A stretch of DNA of 39,465 bases from Bacteroidota bacterium. GTDB taxonomy: Bacteria > Bacteroidota > Bacteroidia > Chitinophagales > Saprospiraceae. The stretch is from the NCBI GenBank assembly GCA_029557915.1, contig JAKQHS010000110.1:1-39465 (forward strand), given 5' to 3'. This document shows positions 23,239-32,080 of the stretch, piece by piece. Each line of letters begins with the position of its first letter. Positions within the stretch are counted from its first letter, which is position 1. Below the pieces are notes generated by a model, which saw nothing but the letters and a program-made list of their open reading frames with translations, was not told the origin of the DNA and made no database searches. Made by a program: the position numbers and the translations under genes.

Positions 23239-24027
23239 ATGCCTTTTTGCGTCTGCCGGGGACACCTCATCCATTATAAATACCTGGACCAGGGGAAAAA
23301 TCAAACCCTGGTCTTTATTCATTCCCTGGGAACCGATTTCAGGATTTGGGATATAGTAGCGGGGAATTTATTCCCCGTAGCCAATATCCTCCTATTCGAC
23401 CTCCGTGGTCATGGACTCTCCGGCCTCACTCCCTCCCCCCGTGGACTGGAAGACTTCACGGAAGACTTGCTGGGGCTGTTAGAATATCTTGGGATCCGTC
23501 AACAAATCATCCCGGTCGGCTTATCCGTGGGAGGGATCATCGCGCAACTGCTCATCCATCGCATCCCGGATCAGATCCCGAAGGTGGTACTCTGCGACAC
23601 CCGATACAAAATCGGCAACGCCCAAAATTGGAACGACCGGATCGCCCAGGTCAGGCGCGCAGGGATCGAAAGCATATCGGAAGGAGTGGTCAGCCGCTGG
23701 TTTTCAAAGGATTTCCATGCCCGCTTTCCGGAAACGGTTTTGGGCTATAAATACATGCTGGAGCGCACGCCGGTGGATGGATATATCCAGACCTGTGAAG
23801 GCCTTCGTGATGCGGACACGGGGGACATTGCCCGGAAGATCGCGGTCCCTGCACTATGCCTTGTAGGCGCCGAAGACCTTTCGACTACCCCGGAAGAAGT
23901 GAAAAATCTGGCCGACCTTATCCCGGGATCGGTATACCTTGTACTGGAAAATTCAGGCCACCTGCCCTGCATCGATAATGCAGCGAAACTGAGCAGGCTG
24001 ATCACAGATTTTATTCAAGAATCATGA
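23239..24027 (+). CDS. pcaD: 3-oxoadipate enol-lactonase
   Basis: 262 residues, alpha/beta hydrolase of the PcaD type. The nucleophile elbow is GLSVGG with Ser96, the oxyanion region is HSLGTDFRIWD at 28-38, RGHGLSG follows at 56-62, the acid is in GAEDLSTTPEEV and the catalytic His in NSGHLPC. It hydrolyses 3-oxoadipate enol-lactone to 3-oxoadipate. It begins 2 bases after pobA and overlaps pcaC by ATGA, which supports translational coupling and the assignment over other lactonase-like hydrolases. Some bacteria carry a fused PcaCD (PcaL); here the two are separate. Confidence 0.92.
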   Translation: MPFCVCRGHLIHYKYLDQGKNQTLVFIHSLGTDFRIWDIVAGNLFPVANILLFDLRGHGLSGLTPSPRGLEDFTEDLLGLLEYLGIRQQIIPVGLSVGGIIAQLLIHRIPDQIPKVVLCDTRYKIGNAQNWNDRIAQVRRAGIESISEGVVSRWFSKDFHARFPETVLGYKYMLERTPVDGYIQTCEGLRDADTGDIARKIAVPALCLVGAEDLSTTPEEVKNLADLIPGSVYLVLENSGHLPCIDNAAKLSRLITDFIQES

Positions 24028-24410
24028 AAGATCATCTATACGAACAAGGCATGCACACCCGGCGCTCGGTACTCGGGGATGACTATGTGGACCATGCCGA
24101 ATCGGTCAAAACGGAATTCGACTCGGATTTCCAGGATTTTATCACCCGGAATGTCTGGGGCTCCGTCTGGAGCAGGCCGGGACTTACCAAAAGGGAACGG
24201 AGCCTGGTGACCATTGCCCTGCTGACCGCATTGGGCCACTTTGAAGAACTCACTTTTCACCTTCGGGCGAGCCGGAATACAGGGGCCTCCCTTGAGGAGG
24301 TGAAGGAAGTCCTCCTTCATACTGCGGTGTACGCCGGGGTGCCGGCAGCCAACCATGCCTTTAAGATTGCCAAAAAGGTATTTGAAAACGAGACCGGATC
24401 CTCTTCTTAA
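24024..24410 (+). CDS. pcaC: 4-carboxymuconolactone decarboxylase
   Basis: 128 residues, typical of PcaC. The carboxymuconolactone-decarboxylase core is clear: NVWGSVWSRPGLTKRERSLV, TIALLTALGHFEELTFHLRA, then VLLHTAVYAGVPAANHAFKI. It removes the carboxyl of 4-carboxymuconolactone to give 3-oxoadipate enol-lactone, the substrate of PcaD encoded just upstream with a 4-base overlap. Related AhpD-like peroxidases share the fold but have a CxxC motif that is absent here. Confidence 0.94.
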   Translation: MKDHLYEQGMHTRRSVLGDDYVDHAESVKTEFDSDFQDFITRNVWGSVWSRPGLTKRERSLVTIALLTALGHFEELTFHLRASRNTGASLEEVKEVLLHTAVYAGVPAANHAFKIAKKVFENETGSSS

Positions 24411-24436
24411 ATGATTGATTTTAATCAAGCCTGACC

Positions 24437-25123
24437 ATGAGCCATTCTTCAGGACGCGACTGGACGGTACATCCGCCTTTTTTATACCCGGACTATAAAT
24501 CCACCGTTTACCGCGCCCCTTCCAAACCCTTGATCCCGTTAAAACACCGCCTGGGTGAATTGTCCGGTCCGGTTTACGGCGAAGAAGTGGTGCGCCTTCA
24601 CGACAACGACCTCACCAAAAATGCCGCCGTCAACGGAGAACCCCTTGGACAACGAATCATTGTGGCCGGGAGGGTCACCGATGAACTGGGCCGGCCGATA
24701 CCTCTTACCCTCATTGAGATCTGGCAGGCCAATGCCGCGGGCCGCTACCTGCATAAAACGGACCAGCACCCGGCACCGCTCGATCCTAATTTTTTTGGAG
24801 GCGGACGATGCCTTACCGACGAGGAGGGTTATTATAAATTTTATACCATCAAACCCGGCGCTTATCCCTGGGGCAATCACGCCAACGCCTGGAGGCCCAA
24901 TCATATCCATTTTTCCCTGTTCGGCCGGAACATCAGCAACCGCCTGGTCACCCAGATGTATTTTCCGGGTGATCCGCTGCTGGATTTTGATCCCGTCTTT
25001 AAAAGCGTACCGGAAGCAGCCCGGCATCTGTTGATCTCCCGTTTCAACATGGATTTTACGGAAGAAGCTTTTGCCCTGGGATATGAATTTAATATCGTAC
25101 TCAGGGCCACTCCCTTCGAATAA
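24437..25123 (+). CDS. pcaH: Protocatechuate 3,4-dioxygenase beta subunit
   Basis: 228 residues. It carries the Fe(III) site of intradiol ring-cleaving dioxygenases: Tyr104 (GRYLHK), Tyr143 (GAYPWGN), His156 and His158 (RPNHIHF), with active-site Arg153. The spacing between the two tyrosines (39) and from the second to the first His (13) equals that of the Pseudomonas enzyme. The N-terminal LYPDYKSTVYRAP and the MYFPGDPLL block are also typical. With PcaG it opens protocatechuate to 3-carboxy-cis,cis-muconate. It starts 26 bases after pcaC; pcaG follows after an unusual 9-bp repeat array. Confidence 0.96.
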   Translation: MSHSSGRDWTVHPPFLYPDYKSTVYRAPSKPLIPLKHRLGELSGPVYGEEVVRLHDNDLTKNAAVNGEPLGQRIIVAGRVTDELGRPIPLTLIEIWQANAAGRYLHKTDQHPAPLDPNFFGGGRCLTDEEGYYKFYTIKPGAYPWGNHANAWRPNHIHFSLFGRNISNRLVTQMYFPGDPLLDFDPVFKSVPEAARHLLISRFNMDFTEEAFALGYEFNIVLRATPFE

Positions 25124-25127
25124 GTAA

Positions 25128-25198
25128 TAGGATTTATAGGATTTATAGGATTTATAGGATTATTAGGATTATTAGGATTATTAGGATTATTAGGATTG
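25128..25198 (+). repeat. Nonamer repeat array between pcaH and pcaG
   Basis: Three units of TAGGATTTA, four of TAGGATTAT and a partial eighth unit (TAGGATTG) fill most of the 84-base gap. Every unit contains AGGA, so the array is a ladder of Shine-Dalgarno-like cores. The last AGGA ends 12 bases before the pcaG ATG. Confidence 0.93.
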
Positions 25199-25207
25199 AA
25201 AATCACC

Positions 25208-25783
25208 ATGCCTCGCTTACCGCAAACCCCTTCCCAAACCGTGGGCCCTTATTTTGCCTATGGCCTCACCTCCCAACAATACGGCTATCCCTTCCCCAGC
25301 CTCAACGACGGCATGATGATCGACGATAGCATAGAAGGGGAAAGGATCACGATCCGGGGTCGGGTCTTTGATGGGCTGGAGGAAAGCATCCCGGATGCCA
25401 TGATCGAACTCTGGCAAGCCGATGCCCGGGGCCAATACCTCCAGACCGGACTGGGCAGGCAACTGCTGTTTGGCAGGCAGGGTACGGGCAGCCTCGAAAG
25501 CCGGGAGTTTGTATTTCAGACCATCAAACCCGGAAGTTCCGCCGGACAGGCTCCGGTCATCCACGTCTCCGTATTCATGCGCGGACAACTGAGCCATTCA
25601 TACACCCGCATTTATTTTGCAGAGGAAGTCGCGCTCAATTCGAGGGACGAAGTCCTCCTTTCCGTACCGCCCGAAAGACGGTCCACTTTATTGGTGGGCC
25701 GGTCTGTCATACACGGGATGCCGGTTTATCATTTTGACATACATATGCAGGGGGAGAAAGAGACGGTCTTTTTCGATGTCTGA
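25208..25783 (+). CDS. pcaG: Protocatechuate 3,4-dioxygenase alpha subunit
   Basis: 191 residues from the ATG at 25208; a TTG at 25196 would add four residues that fall in the repeat flank, so I prefer the ATG. The sequence fits PcaG: TPSQTVGPYFAYGL at the start, DAMIELWQADARGQY, IKPG in the middle and HVSVFMRGQLSHSYTRIYF toward the end. As expected for the alpha subunit, the four iron ligands of the beta subunit are not conserved; it contributes part of the substrate pocket of the alpha-beta protomer. The gene closes the pobA-pcaDCHG run; pcaIJ follows after about 300 bases of repeats. Confidence 0.94.
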   Translation: MPRLPQTPSQTVGPYFAYGLTSQQYGYPFPSLNDGMMIDDSIEGERITIRGRVFDGLEESIPDAMIELWQADARGQYLQTGLGRQLLFGRQGTGSLESREFVFQTIKPGSSAGQAPVIHVSVFMRGQLSHSYTRIYFAEEVALNSRDEVLLSVPPERRSTLLVGRSVIHGMPVYHFDIHMQGEKETVFFDV

Positions 25784-25795
25784 TGGGGTTATTTC

Positions 25796-25992
25796 GCACG
25801 GAGTACACAGGTTTAGTTCGCACGGAGCACACTGAGTTGTAAGGAAGGTTTTGAGGATTGTTCGGACGAAGCTTACCATTGTTTGGACGAAGCTTTGGCC
25901 CATTGTTGGGACGAAGCTTGGCTTCGGCCTGGTACTAATGTTGGGACGAAGCTTGGCTCATTGTTCGGACGAAGCTTGGCTTCGGCCTGGTA
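25796..25992. repeat. Short direct repeats filling the pcaG-pcaIJ gap
   Basis: TCGCACGGAG followed by a variable base and ACAC occurs twice at about 25797-25832. Then GGACGAAGCTT occurs five times, at 25864, 25885, 25909, 25944 and 25967, usually preceded by TTGTT or ATGTT; two copies continue into GGCTTCGGCCTGGTA. I see no gene in 25784-26071. Confidence 0.85.
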
Positions 25993-26071
25993 AACCAAAA
26001 CCCTCAACACTTAACTCTGCACCCTTTCGGCATTTTTAATAATCACCCGCAGCCGTTCGCCCCCCTTACCC

Positions 26072-26079
26072 TAAATTTG
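26072..26079 (+). promoter_or_regulatory. Candidate -7 box for pcaIJ
   Basis: TAAATTTG is an exact TAnnTTTG match 9 bases before the ATG at 26089, suggesting that the CoA-transferase gene has its own promoter separate from the pobA-pcaG transcript. Confidence 0.5.
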
Positions 26080-26088
26080 ATCCCCGAC

Positions 26089-27429
26089 ATGAAAACCGTC
26101 CCCATCCTCTCCCTTGAATCCGCCGTCTCCCTCGTCAAATCCGGGGACCGGCTCCTGGTGGGTGGCTTCGGCATGACCGGCAATCCCGTGCATTTGTTGC
26201 ACGCCCTTGCCGAAACCCGGGTGAAAGACCTGACCTACATCGCCAACAACACTGGCGAACCGGGCCTGGGCGGCGGCCGCCTCTTGCGAAATGGCCAGAT
26301 CAAAAAAATCATCGGCTCCTTTTTTACCAGCAATCCCGATGCCGTGGCCGCAGCGCAGGAAGGCCGGGTTGAATATGAACTCCTTCCCCAAGGCAGCCTC
26401 GCCGAAGCCATCAGGGCGGGAGGGGCGGGGATCGGCGGCTTCTACACCCCTGCTTCGGCCGGGACCTTGTTGGCCAGGGACAAAGAGACCAAATGGATTG
26501 ACGGCGTCGAACAGGTCTTCATCAAAGGCATTCGCGCTGAGGTGGCCTTCATCCGGGCCTGGCGGGCGGATACCTCCGGCAATCTTCAATACCGGATGAC
26601 GGAACAAAATTTCAACAAAGCCATGGCCACCGCCGCCGACCTCGTGATCGCGGAAGTGGAAGAAATTGTCCCGGTGGGCCATATCGCACCGGAGGATGTC
26701 CACACTCCCGGGTGTTTTGTGGACTATCTCACTCATGCACACCTGACTCAGGAGGATCTGGGTATATCGGCCAGCCTGCAAAGTTCAAAAAAGGAAAATG
26801 ACCTGCGTACACTCATCGCAGAACGGGCTTTCCGGGAACTTAAAAGGGGGGACGTGGTCAATCTTGGCATTGGCATACCCACCCTGGTGGCTGATTTTAT
26901 TTCACCGGACGACGGCATTATTCTTCACTCCGAAAACGGCATGCTGGGCATCGGGCCCAGCCCCAAGGATGGCGGAGGGGCGATGCACTACCCCGTCAAT
27001 GCCGGTAAGATCCCGGTGACCGCCCTTCCGGGCAGTTCCTATTTTGACAGCGCCGATTCTTTTGGAATGATCCGCGGAGGTCATATTGACGTTGCAGTGA
27101 TGGGAGGTCTTCAGGTGGATGAAAAAGCAAACCTGGCCAACTGGGCGGTTCCCGGAAAACCCCTCCTGGGCGTAGGTGGCGCCATGGACCTGGCTGCCGG
27201 GGCTAAAAAACTCATGGTCCTCATGACCCATACCCACCCCGACGGCTCGCCTAAAATCGTCCGTGAATGCACCCTGCCCCTGACTGCAAAAAACGTGGTC
27301 ACCATGATCATTACCGATCTGGCCGTCTTCGTATTCCGCGAGGGAAAACTTACCCTGGCCGAATTGATGCCGGGGCACGGCCTGGAAGAGGTGAGGGAAA
27401 AGACGGAAGCGGAATTTGTGGAGGATTAA
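26089..27429 (+). CDS. pcaIJ: 3-oxoacid CoA-transferase, A and B subunits fused (probable 3-oxoadipate CoA-transferase)
   Basis: 446 residues. Residues 1-230 match the A subunit ([38 protein letters not shown]); residues about 237-446 match the B subunit ([13 protein letters not shown], catalytic Glu282 in [23 protein letters not shown]). The enzyme moves CoA from succinyl-CoA to the 3-oxoacid. Two-gene pcaI/pcaJ, scoA/scoB and single-chain mitochondrial SCOT share this fold, so substrate choice rests on the pca neighbourhood: 3-oxoadipate is the expected acceptor. A TTG at 26077 also opens the frame, but the ATG at 26089 is the natural start. Confidence 0.9.
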   Translation: MKTVPILSLESAVSLVKSGDRLLVGGFGMTGNPVHLLHALAETRVKDLTYIANNTGEPGLGGGRLLRNGQIKKIIGSFFTSNPDAVAAAQEGRVEYELLPQGSLAEAIRAGGAGIGGFYTPASAGTLLARDKETKWIDGVEQVFIKGIRAEVAFIRAWRADTSGNLQYRMTEQNFNKAMATAADLVIAEVEEIVPVGHIAPEDVHTPGCFVDYLTHAHLTQEDLGISASLQSSKKENDLRTLIAERAFRELKRGDVVNLGIGIPTLVADFISPDDGIILHSENGMLGIGPSPKDGGGAMHYPVNAGKIPVTALPGSSYFDSADSFGMIRGGHIDVAVMGGLQVDEKANLANWAVPGKPLLGVGGAMDLAAGAKKLMVLMTHTHPDGSPKIVRECTLPLTAKNVVTMIITDLAVFVFREGKLTLAELMPGHGLEEVREKTEAEFVED

Positions 27430-27549
27430 AAATTCTTATTATTCATTCAGCCATTAAATTTGAACATTCAAAAAGAATTGAAAGAAGGATGCAAATTAAA
27501 TTTTTATATAGCTAAAAGAAGCGCATCATCCATTCTAATTTAGGAGCAT

Positions 27550-28311
27550 TTAATTGGTTCTTACAAATTCCATTTTTGTCAGATCACTTTTCAATTTTAA
27601 GAGTCGGTCTAGCTTGGAGGTAATAGGCAATAATAAATTCTCAAGTTTAATAGTAATCTCGGACAGGTTTTCGCCTTCGGCCCTTGACCTGCGATTGAAA
27701 AGTTTTCTGATCACGCCTGCCATAATATAACTCGCTTTAATGCTGATATTCTCAGCATTGATCAATTGATAACCCCGTGGTTTCAATATATCCGCAAAAG
27801 CGTTTAAAGGGCGGCCAATGCAATAGTCGGTTACATAAGTGGCTTTTTCTACTCTTTCAAATAAATATATTTTTCCCGAACACACCCTGGCCATTTCTTC
27901 TAATAATTTAGAAAACTGGCCTTCATCTAAATTATGTTGCAAAACTGTAGCCGAAAACACAACCTCAAAAGTTCCGTCCCCGAATGGCAATAATCCCAAC
28001 GATGATTTCACAAGCTTTACGGGTGGGGGTAAATTTCTTTTTGCCACTTCCAACATCTTTTCTGAAATATCCACACCGCAGAGCTCTCTAGGTTGATGTT
28101 TTAAAATTTCGATCAGATTTCCACCGGGTCCACAACCCACTTCAAGGACCGATTTATCCTTAAATTCGATTTTATTCAGCATTTGCAGGAAAAGATTTCT
28201 CTTGTACCGATAATAGGGTTCATCATCTCCTGCCAAAAAAGGACCACCATCTCTCAATTCAATTCTATTCGCCACTGCGGACCAATAGGTTTCGGGATTG
28301 TAATTTTTCAT
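27550..28311 (-). CDS. Class I SAM-dependent methyltransferase
   Basis: 253 residues from the ATG at 28311-28309, preceded by AAAAGGAACG as a ribosome-binding site; the longer frame to 28338 would need a TTG inside the leader. Motif I is VLEVGCGPGGN at about 55-65, motif II ends GVDISEKML (Asp81), and SATVLQHN follows as motif III/IV. The C-terminal 60 residues are charged and helical. The N-terminal NPETYWSAVANRIE is common in methyltransferases near glycan or lipid gene sets. The substrate is unknown. The gene and both flanks are AT-rich compared with pcaIJ and with the next gene, so it may have been gained by transfer. Confidence 0.85.
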   Translation of the reverse strand: MKNYNPETYWSAVANRIELRDGGPFLAGDDEPYYRYKRNLFLQMLNKIEFKDKSVLEVGCGPGGNLIEILKHQPRELCGVDISEKMLEVAKRNLPPPVKLVKSSLGLLPFGDGTFEVVFSATVLQHNLDEGQFSKLLEEMARVCSGKIYLFERVEKATYVTDYCIGRPLNAFADILKPRGYQLINAENISIKASYIMAGVIRKLFNRRSRAEGENLSEITIKLENLLLPITSKLDRLLKLKSDLTKMEFVRTN

Positions 28312-28477
28312 TAATAAACGTTCCTTTTGTTCAGGCAAAATAAAATAGTTTTATTGAGACCGGAGATATAAATAAAAATATTAATATAAATAAAGGATTG
28401 AATTTCAAACTATAATGTTTTACTATCAACATTACTTCCCAGTTTAGGTGCCTCCTTCCTTACCTTACCTTTATATT

Positions 28478-30709
28478 ATGAAAGGCCTTCTTAGTAAGCG
28501 ACAAAATAGAATAGACATTGGTTTATGGACAGCGTTTCTCTTTCTTTTTTCAACCTCCCTTCTCAGCCAAGTCCGGATAGCCGGCAACCTGCAAAATGAA
28601 ACCATCCGTTACGGTTTAAAGCGATTATCGGAACAAACGGCCATCAGCCTGGATGAAACCCTCGATCTTCAAAAAAGTCCGGGCCGGAGACCCGACCTTC
28701 TGGTCCTGGCTCCCGATGACCTCAAAAATTATTTGTACGTTGGCATCCAGGCTTATGAATTTGATGCGGTCAAAACAGAAGGGTTCCGGTTTAAATGGCT
28801 TTCCGACCATAAAACCCTCTGCCTGTTGCACAGGGACCCGGTAGGAGCTTTGTATGGAATCCTGGAACTCAAGGAAAGCCTGGAATCGGGGAAAGCCTGG
28901 TCATCCCTTCCGGAAAAAACTTCCAATCCCCACCTGGAATACCGGATCATCAAATTCAACCTGCCCTGGTCGCCCTACCGGAATAATGAGGCCGTTACCC
29001 TCCATACTTCCACCTGCCGGGACCTGAAATTTTGGGAAAAATTCCTGGACAGGATGGTGGACAACCGGTGGAATGCACTTTCACTCTGGAATATCCACCC
29101 CTTCCCTTTTATGATCAGGTCAAAATCCTTTCCCTTTGCCAATGAATTTACCGAACAGGAAATGCAGGATTGGAAACAATTCTGGACTTCCCTTTTTGAA
29201 ATGGCAGGCACCCGGGGAATCCAGACTTTTGTGATCAACTGGAACATAGCCGTCTCTCCTTCCTTTGCCAAAAATTATGGAGTGCCTGAATACAGCAGCC
29301 TTTCGGATACCGTCATCCGGTATACCCGCGAATCGGTCACGCAACTCATCGATGAGTACCCCGGCCTCACCGGCATCGGCGTCACCCTGGCCGACTGGAT
29401 GGGCACTTTTGATGAAAAAATGACACCCCAACAGCGGGAAGACTGGATTGAAAAAACTTTTGTCGCGGGCATGCAGGCCGCCTCCCGTCCGGTAAAATTT
29501 ATCCACCGTTCCGTACTGGCCGGTGATCCGATGGCCATGCGCGCACTTCTGGAAAAGGCAAAACTGAAAGATCCGGCCCTTGTCGAAATAAAGTTCAACT
29601 GGTCCCATGGCCACTCCACCCCAAGGCTCGCCATCACCCATGATTATCATTCGGGCAAACTGGATGAGCGGTTCTGGACTCCCAAACCGGAGGATTACCA
29701 TATCCAGTGGATGATCCGCAATGAGGACTTTTTTATTCTTCGCTGGGGTCAGGCGGATTTTATCCGGCAGCATATCCATCAAAACAGCAAGGATTATGTC
29801 AATGGATATTTTATAGGGTCGGAAGGATATGTTCCCGCCCTGGACTATTATACCATCCGGGATGGACAGGACGCGCCCCAATATGCCTTCGAAAACCAAT
29901 GGTTGTTTTATACCCTCTGGGGCCGCTTATTGTATGACCCGGCCTTGCCCGATGAATTTTTTATCGCCCTCCTGGACAAACGATATGGAAAGGGATCCGG
30001 GAAAACCTTATGGCAAGCCATCAACCTGGGAAGTAAAATACCCCTGCGCCTGGCTTCTTTTTTCCGGTCCACCTGGGATTATACCCTTTATTCCGAAGGC
30101 TTCCTTGCCCCGGAACCTTCCAACCCTGATGGTTTTTTTGACCGGACCTCCCCCTTCATTTCCATTGACGAACTCATCCATCACGAAACCCTGGATCCGA
30201 AAATGATTTCCATCGAGGACTATAGCAAGCTGAAAAAAGAAAATAAAAAAGCGCCGGACAGTCTGATCAGCCCTCTCCAAATCGCCCGGCAATCGGAAAA
30301 AGACAGTAAAAAAGCACTACGAGGGTATAAGGCCTGGACAAAAAGGAATCCATCGGCCGCACCTCCCCTTGCTTCCGAATGGGTCGACGCGGCAACCTGG
30401 GCCCGCCTCGGGCTCTATTTTGCACACAAACTCCGCGCCGGTGTGGCTTTGCATTCGTTTCGTCAAACCGGCCGGATTTCAGAAAAACACAAAGCCATCC
30501 GTGAACTGGAATCCGCCCTCGTTCAATGGAAGGAAGTGGCCCTCCTCACCAAGGATCGTATTAAAGCCACCCCCCATGTGGCCCTTGGCCGTTATCGGGA
30601 TACCTTTCCGCTTTTTTCCTGGCAGGCTTTGTTGCCCCAGGTGGAGAGGGATCTGCAAATAGCCCGCGATGCCCAAAAAGGATTGTTTCCTCAAACTAAA
30701 ACTCAATGA
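28478..30709 (+). CDS. Large secreted glycoside-hydrolase-like protein (alpha-glucuronidase/GH20-type N-terminal domain plus TIM barrel)
   Basis: 743 residues from the ATG at 28478. A signal peptide covers about 1-34 (basic start, then LWTAFLFLFSTSLLSQ). Residues about 40-155 look like the N-terminal alpha/beta domain that precedes the barrel in GH20/GH67 enzymes (PVGALYGILELKE is typical). Residues about 160-520 have barrel-like strands: WNALSLWNIHPFPFMI, IQTFVINWNI, LTGIGVTLADWMG, VKFIHRSVLAG, VEIKFNWSHG, FFILRWGQADF and YVNGYFIGSEGY. The acidic residue of GSEGY and the Asp of LADW are candidates for catalysis. A helical region (about 560-740) ends the protein. I cannot name a family with certainty. 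Confidence 0.65.
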   Translation: MKGLLSKRQNRIDIGLWTAFLFLFSTSLLSQVRIAGNLQNETIRYGLKRLSEQTAISLDETLDLQKSPGRRPDLLVLAPDDLKNYLYVGIQAYEFDAVKTEGFRFKWLSDHKTLCLLHRDPVGALYGILELKESLESGKAWSSLPEKTSNPHLEYRIIKFNLPWSPYRNNEAVTLHTSTCRDLKFWEKFLDRMVDNRWNALSLWNIHPFPFMIRSKSFPFANEFTEQEMQDWKQFWTSLFEMAGTRGIQTFVINWNIAVSPSFAKNYGVPEYSSLSDTVIRYTRESVTQLIDEYPGLTGIGVTLADWMGTFDEKMTPQQREDWIEKTFVAGMQAASRPVKFIHRSVLAGDPMAMRALLEKAKLKDPALVEIKFNWSHGHSTPRLAITHDYHSGKLDERFWTPKPEDYHIQWMIRNEDFFILRWGQADFIRQHIHQNSKDYVNGYFIGSEGYVPALDYYTIRDGQDAPQYAFENQWLFYTLWGRLLYDPALPDEFFIALLDKRYGKGSGKTLWQAINLGSKIPLRLASFFRSTWDYTLYSEGFLAPEPSNPDGFFDRTSPFISIDELIHHETLDPKMISIEDYSKLKKENKKAPDSLISPLQIARQSEKDSKKALRGYKAWTKRNPSAAPPLASEWVDAATWARLGLYFAHKLRAGVALHSFRQTGRISEKHKAIRELESALVQWKEVALLTKDRIKATPHVALGRYRDTFPLFSWQALLPQVERDLQIARDAQKGLFPQTKTQ

Positions 30710-30736
30710 CCATTGTGGTTTCAGCAATGAGGATTC

Positions 30737-30813
30737 CCTCAATCCTCAATCCTCATTCCTCATTCCTCATTCCTCCATCCTCTAACCTCATACCTCAAAC
30801 CTCAAACCTCTCT
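30737..30813 (+). repeat. Heptamer array directly abutting the MFS start codon (11 units)
   Basis: Eleven 7-bp units in order: CCTCAAT x2, CCTCATT x3, CCTCCAT, CCTCTAA, CCTCATA, CCTCAAA x2, CCTCTCT; the next base is the A of the ATG at 30814. The first unit is identical to a unit of the array inside the esterase gene (7941-7996). The whole 5' leader is made of the array, with no Shine-Dalgarno site. Confidence 0.93.
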
Positions 30814-32067
30814 ATGCCCAAACCCAGCTCCTTCTCCACCTACCACAAGATCATCATCTTCCTTCTTGCCCTTACCCAGTTTACCATTGTCCTTGATTTT
30901 ATGGTGATGTCCCCCCTGGGTGATTTCCTGATCAAAGCCATGCACATCAGTCCGGGACAGTTCGGCATCGCGGTATCCGCTTATGCTTTCAGCGCCGGAA
31001 TATCCGGCTTGCTTGCGGCGGGTTTTGCGGACCGGTATGACCGTAAAAAATTGCTCCTGTTTTTTTATTCGGGTTTTATTTTGGGTACCCTTGCCTGCGG
31101 CTTGGCCACCACATATCCCTTTTTGATTTTTGCCCGCATTCTCACAGGCTTGTTTGGCGGGGTCATGGGTTCGGTGCTGATGGCCATCATCGGTGATGTA
31201 TTCAAGCCGGAGCTCCGCGGACGCGTCATGGGTTTTATCCAGATGGGCTTTGCCGCCAGCTCGGTACTCGGCATACCGGTCGGCATCTACCTTGCCAATA
31301 TCTGGGACTGGCATGCCCCCTTCCTCATGATCGTAGGGCTGGCCCTCCTGATCTTCATTCTGGTCTACCGTTTTATGGAGCCCGTCGTCCACCATTTGTC
31401 CCAGAACCAGAAAACCACCGCACTAAACCATTTCAGGAATGTTCTCGCCCACCCGCCGTATCAACTGGCATTTTTGGCCACGGCTTTGCTTTCCATCGGG
31501 GGTTTCCTAATGATGCCTTTTGGCAGCGCCTTCGCGATCAACAACCTCAAAATAAGTCCGGACCAACTCCCTATCCTTTATATGGCCACGGGCATCGCTT
31601 CCCTGGTGATCATGCCCCTGGTCGGCCGCTTGAGTGACCGCACCAACCGGTTTAAGATCTTCTTATTCGGTTCGGTCTGGGCATCCATATTCATCGTCAT
31701 TTATACCAATCTGCCTGTAGTTCCCTTATGGGCCGTGATCGTCCTGAATATTCTCCTCTTTGCCGGCATCATGTCCCGGATGATCCCGGCATCGACCATC
31801 ATGATTTCCCTGCCCCGCCTGCACGACCGCGGGGCGTTTATGAGCATCAGTTCCTCCCTGCAGCAAATCGCCGGCGGCATTGCTGCCGCTTTTGCCGGCC
31901 TGATCGTAACGCAGAAAACGCCCAACAGCCCGATTGAACATTATCCTACCCTCGGATTTATCAGCGTGGCCGTCATGATGCTCTGCGCTTACCTGATATA
32001 CAAGGTCTATCTGATGACCCGGCAGGCATCAAAAGAAGGAGTGTCGCAAGCCAAAATTGAACAATAA
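30814..32067 (+). CDS. MFS transporter (DHA1-type efflux family)
   Basis: 417 residues from the ATG at 30814. The frame is open upstream to 30706, but that stretch translates the heptamer array (SILNPHSSFLIPPSSNL) and is not a plausible N-terminus. Twelve membrane segments are visible. Landmarks are FTIVLDFMVMSPLGDFL in helix 1 (motif D1-like), ADRYDRKKLLLF between helices 2 and 3 (motif A), LIFARILTGLFGGVMGSVL (motif B) and SSVLGIPVGIYLAN (motif C, antiporter-type). It resembles AraJ/PbuE-type efflux pumps exporting sugars, purines or drugs; the substrate is unknown. Confidence 0.9.
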   Translation: MPKPSSFSTYHKIIIFLLALTQFTIVLDFMVMSPLGDFLIKAMHISPGQFGIAVSAYAFSAGISGLLAAGFADRYDRKKLLLFFYSGFILGTLACGLATTYPFLIFARILTGLFGGVMGSVLMAIIGDVFKPELRGRVMGFIQMGFAASSVLGIPVGIYLANIWDWHAPFLMIVGLALLIFILVYRFMEPVVHHLSQNQKTTALNHFRNVLAHPPYQLAFLATALLSIGGFLMMPFGSAFAINNLKISPDQLPILYMATGIASLVIMPLVGRLSDRTNRFKIFLFGSVWASIFIVIYTNLPVVPLWAVIVLNILLFAGIMSRMIPASTIMISLPRLHDRGAFMSISSSLQQIAGGIAAAFAGLIVTQKTPNSPIEHYPTLGFISVAVMMLCAYLIYKVYLMTRQASKEGVSQAKIEQ

Positions 32068-32080
32068 AATTTTTAGAATT

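Noticed and set aside
26071-26781. Minus-strand frame of 236 residues opposite pcaIJ
   Set aside because: Low-complexity Gly/His-rich shadow of the CoA-transferase frame.
30706-30813. Longer N-terminus of the MFS transporter
   Set aside because: It is a translation of the heptamer array and overlaps the end of the previous gene; the ATG at 30814 begins just before helix 1.
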